Below the pieces are notes generated by a model. That model was not told where the DNA came from and did not search any database. It worked only from the letters and a program-made list of their open reading frames with translations. The position numbers and the translations under genes are program-made. A DNA stretch of 55,080 bases from Pseudomonadota bacterium. GTDB lineage: Bacteria > Pseudomonadota > Gammaproteobacteria > Xanthomonadales > Xanthomonadaceae. Every line of letters starts with the position of its first letter. Position 1 is the stretch's first letter. Of the stretch, positions 18,015 to 25,115 are shown in pieces. The stretch covers positions 1-55,080 of the forward strand of contig JAIUOJ010000008.1 in the NCBI GenBank assembly GCA_020161335.1, given 5' to 3'.

Positions 18015-18347
18015 GGCGAGGCCTGTCGCGGCGGCGGGCACGGGCCTGGCATGTTAGGGCCTGTGGACGCGGATGGCATGCGCGGCATGGCGTTCCGATG
18101 GCCGTCGGCGGGTGTTGTATGGCGCAGCGCCTGACGGGCCGCCAGGCCAGGCGGCGCGGGCGCCCGCGGCGACGTCATCACTGCGCTGCGTATCGGCATG
18201 CGCGCCGTCGCGCTTGCTTGCCGCGCATGCCCGTGCAGAGCGCGCGGCATCTGCCCTCCAGGTTGCCCGGCCCCAGTGGATATGGGCCTTGTGCCGGCCG
18301 CCCGCCGCCGCAAGAATGCGCTCCCGTCCATCCTGCCGGCGCGCGCC
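18015..18347. other. Divergent 333-base intergenic region (OsmC gene / YkgJ gene)
   Basis: Holds the promoters of both divergent genes and a copy of dispersed repeat family B (about 18056-18215). I see no additional gene; short frames here are low-complexity shadows. Confidence 0.5.
18056..18215. repeat. Dispersed repeat, family B, copy 1
   Basis: Starts TAGGGCCTGT and contains GGCATGGCGTTCCGATGGCC and TGGCGCAGCGCCTGAC, all shared in the same order with 45946-46125. Similarity continues weakly (GCGCTGCG blocks) for another 60 bases. No terminal inverted repeats or transposase are visible. Confidence 0.6.
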
Positions 18348-18734
18348 ATGCCGCATCCCTGTCTGACCTGCGGCGCCTGCTGCGCGTTCTTCCGGGTCAG
18401 CTTCCACTGGTCGGAGGCGGATCCCGCGCTCGGCGGGCAGGTGCCCTTTGAACTGACCGAGCCCCTGCGCGTGCACGAGCGTGCCATGCGCGGCACCTCG
18501 CAGGCGCATCCGCGCTGCATCGCGCTGGACGCGCGCATCGGTGAGTACTCGCGCTGCACCATCCACGACCGCCGGCCTTCGGTGTGCGCGCTGGTACCCG
18601 CCAGCTACGAGTTCGGCTCCGCGAGCGCGCAGTGCGACAAGTCGCGCATCGCGCACGGCCTGCCCGCGCTCACGCCCGACGACTGGATCGGCGTGGCCGA
18701 GGCCGAGAAGAATCCGCTGCCGCGCCAGACGTAA
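18348..18734 (+). CDS. YkgJ family cysteine-cluster protein
   Basis: A 128-residue protein with the YkgJ/CxxCxxxCC zinc- or iron-binding cluster. The N-terminus PCLTCGACCAFFRVSF supplies four cysteines. HPRCIAL, YSRCTIHDRRPSVC and AQCDKSR add five more. The conserved CTIHDRRPSVC fits the family pattern of a Cys-rich metal site. It is cytoplasmic with no membrane segment. The ATG at 18348 puts the cluster at the very N-terminus, as usual; a longer start at about 18282 is possible but would add an unconserved Arg-rich stretch. It is oriented against the flanking ole genes. Function is unknown for the family. Confidence 0.85.
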   Translation: MPHPCLTCGACCAFFRVSFHWSEADPALGGQVPFELTEPLRVHERAMRGTSQAHPRCIALDARIGEYSRCTIHDRRPSVCALVPASYEFGSASAQCDKSRIAHGLPALTPDDWIGVAEAEKNPLPRQT

Positions 18735-18815
18735 CCCGTCGATCCATCGCGGATGGGCGCGTCGCCACGCGCGGGCAAGGCCAAGCGCGCGCAATGATCC
18801 GATCGCGCCGAGCGC

Positions 18816-19733
18816 CTACAGCGGATTGCGATCGAGGAAATCCCGGATCGCCGGCACCAGCACCTCGTGCTTGTCTTCCAGCACGTAGTGGCCGGCATCG
18901 TCGAAGGCATGCACCTCCGCCTGCGGCAACGCGGCGCGGAAGCCGTCGAGGAAGTCGCGGTCGAACACGAAATCCTTCAATCCCCAGCCGAGGAAGGCGG
19001 GACGGTCGGCGAACTCGTGCAGGCGGCGCCCCGACTCGGCCACCAGCGGCCAGGCGCGGTCCCGCTCCGACAGCGGGATGTCCTGCATGAAGCGGATGGT
19101 GGAGATGCGGTTGCGCCACGAGTCGTAGGGCGCCACGTAGGCGCGGCGCACGTCGCGCGGCATCCTGCGTTCGACGCCGAAATACGATGCGCCGCCCGAG
19201 AAGGCATTGAAGCCGCGGATCACCAGTTCGCCAACGTGGAAGTCGCGTCCGAGCGCGATCTGCCACGGCATCGGCTTGCCCGCCGGCATCGGGAACGCGG
19301 CGGTGTTGGTGACGACCAGTCGCCGCACCTGCGCCGCGTGCGACAGGGCCCAGCCGAACCCGATCATGCCGCCCCAGTCGTGCACCGCGAGCGTGATCGG
19401 CCCGTCGATACCCAGGTGCGCGAGCAGCGCGGCGAGGTCGTCGACGCGCGACTGCAGGGTGTAGTCGTAGCGCGGCAAGGCGTTCACGTCGTCGTCGGGC
19501 TTGTCCGACAGGCCCATGCCGACGTGGTCGGGCACGATCACGCGATAGGCCTGGCCCAACGCCGGGTCACGCAGGCCGCGCACCAGGTGCCGCCAGTAAT
19601 AGCTCCACGACGGATTGCCGTGCAGTGCGACGATCACCTCGCCATCACGCGGGCCCTCGTCGAGGTAATGCATGCGAATGCCGGGCCGCACCTCGACATG
19701 GTGCGCGGCGAAGTCGTAGTCGGGGAATTGCAC
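18816..19733 (-). CDS. oleB: OleB, beta-lactone decarboxylase (haloalkane dehalogenase-like)
   Basis: OleB decarboxylates the beta-lactone from OleC to the cis-olefin, the last pathway step. It has the alpha/beta-hydrolase fold with an Asp nucleophile, like haloalkane dehalogenases. The 305-residue protein shows HGNPSWSYYWRHL (oxyanion loop), the nucleophile Asp119 in AVHDWGGMIGFGW and the catalytic His282 in DDAGHYVLED. The VPDHVGMGLSDKP segment is also characteristic. The start is GTG at 19733; a stop lies ten codons upstream and there is no other start between. It stands alone here, flanked by plus-strand genes on both sides. Assignment rests on sequence type plus the other three ole genes. 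Confidence 0.9.
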   Translation of the reverse strand: MQFPDYDFAAHHVEVRPGIRMHYLDEGPRDGEVIVALHGNPSWSYYWRHLVRGLRDPALGQAYRVIVPDHVGMGLSDKPDDDVNALPRYDYTLQSRVDDLAALLAHLGIDGPITLAVHDWGGMIGFGWALSHAAQVRRLVVTNTAAFPMPAGKPMPWQIALGRDFHVGELVIRGFNAFSGGASYFGVERRMPRDVRRAYVAPYDSWRNRISTIRFMQDIPLSERDRAWPLVAESGRRLHEFADRPAFLGWGLKDFVFDRDFLDGFRAALPQAEVHAFDDAGHYVLEDKHEVLVPAIRDFLDRNPL

Positions 19734-19841
19734 GCCGTTCGGGACAGGTTCGTGAAGGCCCTAGTGTAACCGCGGCCTTCACAAGCCCGAACCGCTCAGC
19801 TACCTGAATGCAGGCGCGTGTGGCAGGGCGCGCGCGTTGGC

Positions 19842-19854
19842 TATCCTGCCTGCA
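19842..19854 (+). promoter_or_regulatory. Candidate -10 box of a leaderless bphO promoter
   Basis: TATCCT (19842-19847) is placed so that transcription would begin at or next to the ATG at 19854. There is no Shine-Dalgarno before that ATG. The -35 region is not recognisable. Confidence 0.35.
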
Positions 19855-20474
19855 TGGCCTCGAACGCATCCGCGCTCGGCAAGGACGCCACTCCCCGCAC
19901 CGCCCCCGTCCCGCCCGCCACGCCGGCGCGGGCAGGGGCGTCGCACGCCTGGCTGCGCGCCGCGACCGCCGACCTGCACGCCCAGGTCGACGGCCTGTTC
20001 CCGGACGGCATCGACTCGGCGCAGACCTACCGCCGCTACCTGCTGGGCATGCACCGCTTCACCGCCGACTGCGAAGTCGCCACGGGCCACGGGCCGCGCG
20101 CCTCGTCGTGGCTCGCCGCCGACCTGGCCGCGCTCGGCGTGCCGCCGATGCCGACCCGCCGCCCGCGCCGCGCGCTGCTGGACGACGCCCGCCGCCTCGG
20201 CTGGGAATACGTGCTGGCCGGCAGCAGCCTCGGCGCGCGGGTGCTGCTGCGCGCGGTGGCGCGGCTCGGACTGGACGACATGCGCGGCGCGGCCTTCCTC
20301 GCACACCACGCGGCCGGCGAGGACTGGTCGCGCCTGCAGCCACGCCTGGCCGCCCTCGACGAGGGCGACGCCCGTCGCCGCGCCAGCGTCGCGTCCGGCG
20401 CGCGCGATGCGTTCGCCCACGTCCGCGCGTGCTTCGCGCGCAGCTTCGACGCCCTTTCAACCGACACTCCCTGA
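19854..20474 (+). CDS. bphO: Biliverdin-producing heme oxygenase BphO
   Basis: BphO opens heme to biliverdin IX-alpha, carbon monoxide and iron, supplying the chromophore for the phytochrome encoded next. The 206-residue protein has the bacterial heme-oxygenase core. The proximal heme ligand is His42 in LRAATADLHAQVDGLF. The distal-helix glycine region is YVLAGSSLGARVLLR. The first 25 residues are a Pro/Ala/Thr-rich leader with no signal character. The ATG at 19854 is the first that fits, and a -10-like box lies just before it. bphP starts 10 bases after the stop, so the two form an operon. Both are inserted in opposite orientation between oleA and oleB. Confidence 0.9.
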   Translation: MASNASALGKDATPRTAPVPPATPARAGASHAWLRAATADLHAQVDGLFPDGIDSAQTYRRYLLGMHRFTADCEVATGHGPRASSWLAADLAALGVPPMPTRRPRRALLDDARRLGWEYVLAGSSLGARVLLRAVARLGLDDMRGAAFLAHHAAGEDWSRLQPRLAALDEGDARRRASVASGARDAFAHVRACFARSFDALSTDTP

Positions 20475-20484
20475 AGGCTTCCGA

Positions 20485-22209
20485 TTGATTCCCGCTTCCG
20501 TGCTCGAACACGCGCTGCAGACCTGCGCCCGCGAACCGATCCACCAGTCCGGCGCGATCCAGCCCCACGGCGTCCTGGTCAGCTGCCGATTGCCCGACTG
20601 GACGATCCAGCACGTCTCGGCCAATGTCGAAGCGCTGTCGGGTGCCGCCCCCGACGCGATGCTGCAGCGGCCGCTGCGCGAGTTCTTCGACGACAACGTG
20701 ATCCAGGCGATCGCCGAGACCCTCGGCTTCGGCGAGCCGGACACGCCGCCGCAGCGCGCGGTGGTCGCGAACATCGGTCCGCTGGCCACCCTGTGCGACG
20801 TCAGCGTGCACGTGGGCGCGGGCCTGGCGCACATCGAGATCGAGCCGCAGCCGCGCGGCGTGGGCGACCGCTCGCCCACGGTGATGGCGCAGGCGATGAT
20901 CGCGCGCGTCGCCGGCAGCGGCCACGCCGCCGATTTCCACCAGCGCGTCGCCGAGCAGGTGCGCCAGTTGACCGGCTACGACCGGGTGATGGTGTACCGC
21001 TTCCGCCACGACGATTCCGGCGAGGTGGTGGCCGAGTCGCGCGACACCGCGCTGCCGGCCTACCTCGGCCTGCGCTATCCGGCGTCCGACATTCCCGAGC
21101 AGGCGCGCCGGCTGTACCTGCGCAACCGCATCCGCGAGATCCCCGACGCGCAGTACGCGCCGGTGCCGGTGCTGCCCGCGCACACCGCCCGCGGCGAGCC
21201 GCTCGACCTGGGCCAGGTGATGCTGCGCAGCGTGTCGCCGGTGCACCTGCAGTACCTGGCGAACATGGGCGTGGCGGCGTCGATGTCGATCTCGATCATT
21301 TCCGGCGGCCGCCTGTGGGGACTGATCGCCTGCCACCACCGCAGCGTGCGCCAGCTGCCGCCCGCGGTTCGCGCGGCCGCGGACCTGTTCGGGTTGTTCG
21401 TGTCGATGCGGATCGCGGCGCGCGAGCAGCACGACGCGACGGTGCTGGAGGACGGCGCGCGCGCCGTGCGCGACACCCTGGCCGTGCGCCTGGACAGCGC
21501 CAGCGACGCGCGCCTGGCGCTCGCGTCCGAACTCGACCTGCTGCGCCGCGCCGTGGATTGCGACGGCATCGCCCTGCTCCAGTCCGGGCACTGGCACGGC
21601 GCCGGCCGCACGCCGCCGCCGGAACGCAAGCACGACCTGCTGGCCTGGCTGCACCGCGGCGCCCAGGCCTCCGGCGTGGCCTGCACCGACGCCAGCCTCG
21701 ACTGGAGCCCGTCGCCGGACGCCGCCGACGGCATCGCCGGCGTGCTCGCGCTGCCGCTCGATCCGGGCCGGGACGAGTGGCTGCTGTTCTTCCGCTGCGA
21801 ACAGGTGGAGGACGTGCGCTGGGCCGGCCGCCCGGATGAACCCTTCGTGGTCAGCGACGACGGCCAGCACATCGGCCCGCGCGCCAGCTTCGCCGCCTGG
21901 CACGAGACGGTGCGCGGCAGCAGCACGCCGTGGTCGCGGACCGACCTGCGCATCGCCGGGCGCCTGCACCTGATGCTGCGCGAGCACTACCGGCGCAGCG
22001 CGGCCCTGCCCGAGCTCGGCGACCTGCTCGCCCGTCGCGCGCGCCAGGACGTGCGCGACCACCGCGCGCGCCTGCTCAAGCTGTCGGAGCTGTTCGACGG
22101 CCTGGTCCACCTCGGCCCGGACGCGACCGTGCAGTTGTCCGAACGCATCAGCCGGCTCGAGGAGGAACTGCAGTCGCTGATCGAGACGGTGAGCGTGGCC
22201 GCCGACTAG
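20485..22209 (+). CDS. bphP: Bacteriophytochrome photosensory module without output domain
   Basis: A red/far-red light sensor that binds biliverdin. The 574-residue protein has PAS (about 15-120), GAF (about 140-315) and PHY (about 325-495) domains. The chromophore-attaching Cys14 is in QTCAREPIH. The GAF motif RYPASDIPEQARRLY, the His-rich IACHHRSVRQLPP and the PHY tongue PRASF (HIGPRASFAAW) are present. The chromophore-pocket lead-in reads IHQSGAIQPHG instead of the usual IHIPG. After PHY there is only a helical tail of about 75 residues (LSERISRLEEELQSLIETV). There is no histidine kinase, GGDEF or PAS9 output. The start is TTG at 20485, supported by GAAGG with a 7-base spacer. Its stop codon is the first triplet of a family-B-like repeat. 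Confidence 0.9.
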   Translation: MIPASVLEHALQTCAREPIHQSGAIQPHGVLVSCRLPDWTIQHVSANVEALSGAAPDAMLQRPLREFFDDNVIQAIAETLGFGEPDTPPQRAVVANIGPLATLCDVSVHVGAGLAHIEIEPQPRGVGDRSPTVMAQAMIARVAGSGHAADFHQRVAEQVRQLTGYDRVMVYRFRHDDSGEVVAESRDTALPAYLGLRYPASDIPEQARRLYLRNRIREIPDAQYAPVPVLPAHTARGEPLDLGQVMLRSVSPVHLQYLANMGVAASMSISIISGGRLWGLIACHHRSVRQLPPAVRAAADLFGLFVSMRIAAREQHDATVLEDGARAVRDTLAVRLDSASDARLALASELDLLRRAVDCDGIALLQSGHWHGAGRTPPPERKHDLLAWLHRGAQASGVACTDASLDWSPSPDAADGIAGVLALPLDPGRDEWLLFFRCEQVEDVRWAGRPDEPFVVSDDGQHIGPRASFAAWHETVRGSSTPWSRTDLRIAGRLHLMLREHYRRSAALPELGDLLARRARQDVRDHRARLLKLSELFDGLVHLGPDATVQLSERISRLEEELQSLIETVSVAAD

Positions 22210-22240
22210 GGCCCGTTGACACTCGTGGCACATGTCGCAT
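22207..22240. repeat. Short family-B repeat fragment at the bphP stop
   Basis: TAGGGCCCGTTGACACTCGT and the following GGCACATGTCGCAT match the start of the family B copy at 45946-45979 at about three quarters of positions. The TAG is the bphP stop codon. After GTCGCAT the similarity ends. Confidence 0.45.
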
Positions 22241-22345
22241 CCGCCGCGCGGGCGGGCGCGGCAAGCAAGGGCGCCGGCGCGCCGGGCCGCCCGGCGGCTG
22301 GCCGACTGGGACTACCATGCGCGCACCCCATCGCCGGCGCATGCC

Positions 22346-23086
<741 letters not shown>

Positions 23087-23191
23087 GGCTGGCCTGGTAG
23101 CGGCTACCGGCGAGTGTGCCGGGGACGTCCGTCATGGCCGGTGACTCTTTCGGGCATCGTCAAGCTTTCCCTGCCAGGCAGGAACGACAGC

Positions 23192-23250
23192 ACAAGGAAA
23201 GATTGATAGCGTTTTTTTCCTAAGGTTCCAGAGGGGCTGGACAAGGAAAG
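23192..23250. repeat. AT-rich spacer with a direct repeat of ACAAGGAAAG
   Basis: ACAAGGAAAG occurs at 23192-23201 and 23241-23250, on either side of a run of seven T (23212-23218). This is the most AT-rich spot of the ole region. No stable GC hairpin precedes the T run, so it is not a normal terminator. It might hold a promoter or a small RNA. Confidence 0.3.
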
Positions 23251-23284
23251 CTCGCCGATCGACAAGCACGGCCACCGGACACGA

Positions 23285-23309
23285 CGAGGGCCGGACGGGC
23301 CGGCCCTCG
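23285..23309. terminator. Hairpin behind oleA
   Basis: CGAGGGCCGG (23285-23294) and CCGGCCCTCG (23300-23309) form a perfect 10-bp stem with loop ACGGG. It lies 28 bases beyond the oleA stop on the minus strand and also ends the YecA transcription unit. No U tract follows on either strand. Confidence 0.5.
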
Positions 23310-23336
23310 CGAATCGTCAGCGGCGGCGGTGGCGGC

Positions 23337-24353
23337 TTACCAGACCACTTCCGCCATCGAGCAGTTCAGGCCGGAACCGATCCCGAGCAGGGCCACGCGG
23401 TCGCCCTTCTTCAGGCGGCCCATCTCGCGCAGCTTGCTGAGCACGATCGGCACCGAGGCCGGGCCGATGTTGCCGTGTTCGCCGAAGATGGTCATGACCT
23501 TCTTGGGATCGATGCCGATCGCCTTGGTGAAGGCGGCGGTGTGCACCTTGCTGACCTGGTGGATGACGAACTGGTCCAGTTCCTCCACCACCCAGCCCAG
23601 CGCCTGCTTGGCGGCGCCGAAGGTCTTCTGCGACAGCTTGATGCCCTCGATCAGCAGCATGCGGGTGTCGGTGATCATGCCGTCGAGGTTGCCGCGGCAC
23701 AGCTTGTTCCACTCGGTCGCGGCGCGGGTCACGCCACCCTTGTAGCGCGGCGCGCCCGGGGCGAGTTCGGCGCGGGCCAGCACCATGGCGGCGGCACCGG
23801 AGCCGAGGGTGAGCGTGGCCAGTTCGTTGCGGAACTGCTCCTCGGTGGCGTCGGCGCGGGCCAGGCGCTCCATGGTCTTTTCGTAGGCGAGGTTGGCGGT
23901 TTCGCCGTCGACGATCAGGGCGTAGTCGATCTCGCCGCGCTCGATCATGCGGCTGGCGATGTCCATGCCGTTGATGAAGGCCAGGCAGGCATTGGCCACG
24001 TCGAAGTTCTGGCAGGTGTCGGGCAGGCCGAGGTTGCCGGAGACGATGCTGGCCGTGGACGGCTCCAGGTAGTCGCGGCTGACCGAGGTGTTGACCAGCA
24101 GGCCGACCTTGTCGGGGTCGATGCCGGCGTCGGCCAGCGCCTTCACGCCGGCCAGGGTGGCCACTTCGGACGCCTGCACGCCCTCTTCCCACAGGTAGCG
24201 CGAGTGGATGCCGGCGATCTCGCCGAGCACGTCGGTCTTGATCCCGAGGCGGTCCAGGGTCGGCTTGAGCCGGGCGTTGATCTCCTGGGAGGAGAGCCGG
24301 CGCGGCGCGTCGATGTGGGCGAGGCCGGCGATGGCGACGTGTTGGAAGAGCAT
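23337..24353 (-). CDS. oleA: OleA, thiolase-type acyl-CoA condensing enzyme
   Basis: OleA performs the head-to-head Claisen condensation of two long-chain acyl-CoAs to a 2-alkyl-3-ketoacid, the first step of long-chain olefin synthesis. The protein is 338 residues, the length of the Xanthomonas campestris enzyme, to which it looks very close. The nucleophile Cys123 (DVANACLAFINGMD) and Glu97 (YLEPSTAS), with His265 (FVIHQVS) and Asn295 (GEHGNIGPAS), correspond to Cys143, Glu117, His285 and Asn315 of the crystallised protein. The ATG at 24353 gives the family start MLFQHVAIAGLAHIDAP. It is about 3.6 kb from oleB because bphO, bphP and the YecA gene lie between on the other strand. Confidence 0.96.
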   Translation of the reverse strand: MLFQHVAIAGLAHIDAPRRLSSQEINARLKPTLDRLGIKTDVLGEIAGIHSRYLWEEGVQASEVATLAGVKALADAGIDPDKVGLLVNTSVSRDYLEPSTASIVSGNLGLPDTCQNFDVANACLAFINGMDIASRMIERGEIDYALIVDGETANLAYEKTMERLARADATEEQFRNELATLTLGSGAAAMVLARAELAPGAPRYKGGVTRAATEWNKLCRGNLDGMITDTRMLLIEGIKLSQKTFGAAKQALGWVVEELDQFVIHQVSKVHTAAFTKAIGIDPKKVMTIFGEHGNIGPASVPIVLSKLREMGRLKKGDRVALLGIGSGLNCSMAEVVW

Positions 24354-24678
24354 GGGCGGGCGCCGGTGGCAACGGAGGGAGCCGCATAGGGTACCGGCTT
24401 CCGCCCGCGGACGCATGAAATGGCCCGGGGGCCGGGGGCGCGGCACCGGCGGGCGACGGCGGGAATGCGGGCCCGCACGCCTGCCGCGAGGCACGCCCCA
24501 CCTCCGACCCGTCCCGCTGGCGGAGAAGGGGGCGAGTCCAGCGGCGTCGAGGGCGGGAGGCGGCGCCTGGCCTGTCGTCAGCGCCCGCAGCGCCGCGCCA
24601 CATCGCGCGTGCGGACCCGCCGCTGCCGAACGCGCCGCCGCGCGCCACGAACGGCGGGCGACGAGGCTGCTTGCCTCG
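24354..24678. other. 325-base spacer upstream of oleA
   Basis: Extremely GC-rich. It contains the oleA promoter region, the DUF4156 hairpin and a 20-base duplication: GTCAGCGCCCGCAGCGCC, the 3' end of the DUF4156 gene, occurs both at its proper place (from 24678) and about 100 bases further downstream (about 24577-24596). I see no gene here. Confidence 0.45.
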
Positions 24679-24680
24679 TC
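24660..24680 (-). terminator. Hairpin overlapping the DUF4156 stop codon
   Basis: GACGAGGC (24660-24667) and GCCTCGTC (24673-24680) form a perfect 8-bp stem with a 5-base loop. The stem includes two bases of the stop codon. Confidence 0.5.
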
Positions 24681-24996
24681 AGCGCCCGCAGCGCCAGGCC
24701 GCGAAGCGCTGGCTGCCGCCCGACGGCTCGCCGAGCGGGTGGATGGTGTTGGCCTGCAGCCCGGGCGCCTCGTTGCGGGCGAGCGTCTCCAGCTCGTCGC
24801 GGACCTTGAGCGCGTTGCGCTCGATGAAGGCGAGGTTGTGCTTGACCGACACCTCGACCTCGCCGCGCTTCTCGCAGCCGGTGGGGGCGGCGGACACGAC
24901 CTTCACCGCGCTGGCGCCGGGGGCCATGTGCACCCAGGTGCAGGCGGAGGCGGCCAGGGCAAACGGGACGACCAGCGCGATTCGGAACGGGCGCAT
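24679..24996 (-). CDS. DUF4156 lipoprotein
   Basis: A 105-residue lipoprotein. The signal peptide ends in the lipobox AASAC (Cys19). The mature part carries the DUF4156 pattern: VKVVSAAPTGCEKRGEVEVS, then KHNLAFIERNALKVRDELET, then LARNEAPGLQANTI. A second Cys pair (CEKRG and the terminal WRCGR) may form a disulfide. The expected site is the inner leaflet of the outer membrane; no function is known for the family. The ATG at 24996 has a purine-rich GAGGAGAT just before it. It is followed by a hairpin that overlaps its stop. The last 20 bases are duplicated downstream. Confidence 0.85.
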   Translation of the reverse strand: MRPFRIALVVPFALAASACTWVHMAPGASAVKVVSAAPTGCEKRGEVEVSVKHNLAFIERNALKVRDELETLARNEAPGLQANTIHPLGEPSGGSQRFAAWRCGR

Positions 24997-25115
24997 CGGG
25001 ATCTCCTCAGGCTGAAGGCACGATGCCCGCCATTGTGGCGGGCATCGATGGGCGGCGGATGGCGACGCGCGGTGCGTGTGGCGCGCCGTTCATCCTCGGC
25101 AACGGCCGCGGGCGA

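Noticed and set aside
23160-23260. A c-di-GMP (GEMM) or other riboswitch in the AT-rich spacer
   Set aside because: I looked for the conserved GEMM core words and the paired stems and did not find them; the flanking genes are transcribed away from or end at this spacer.
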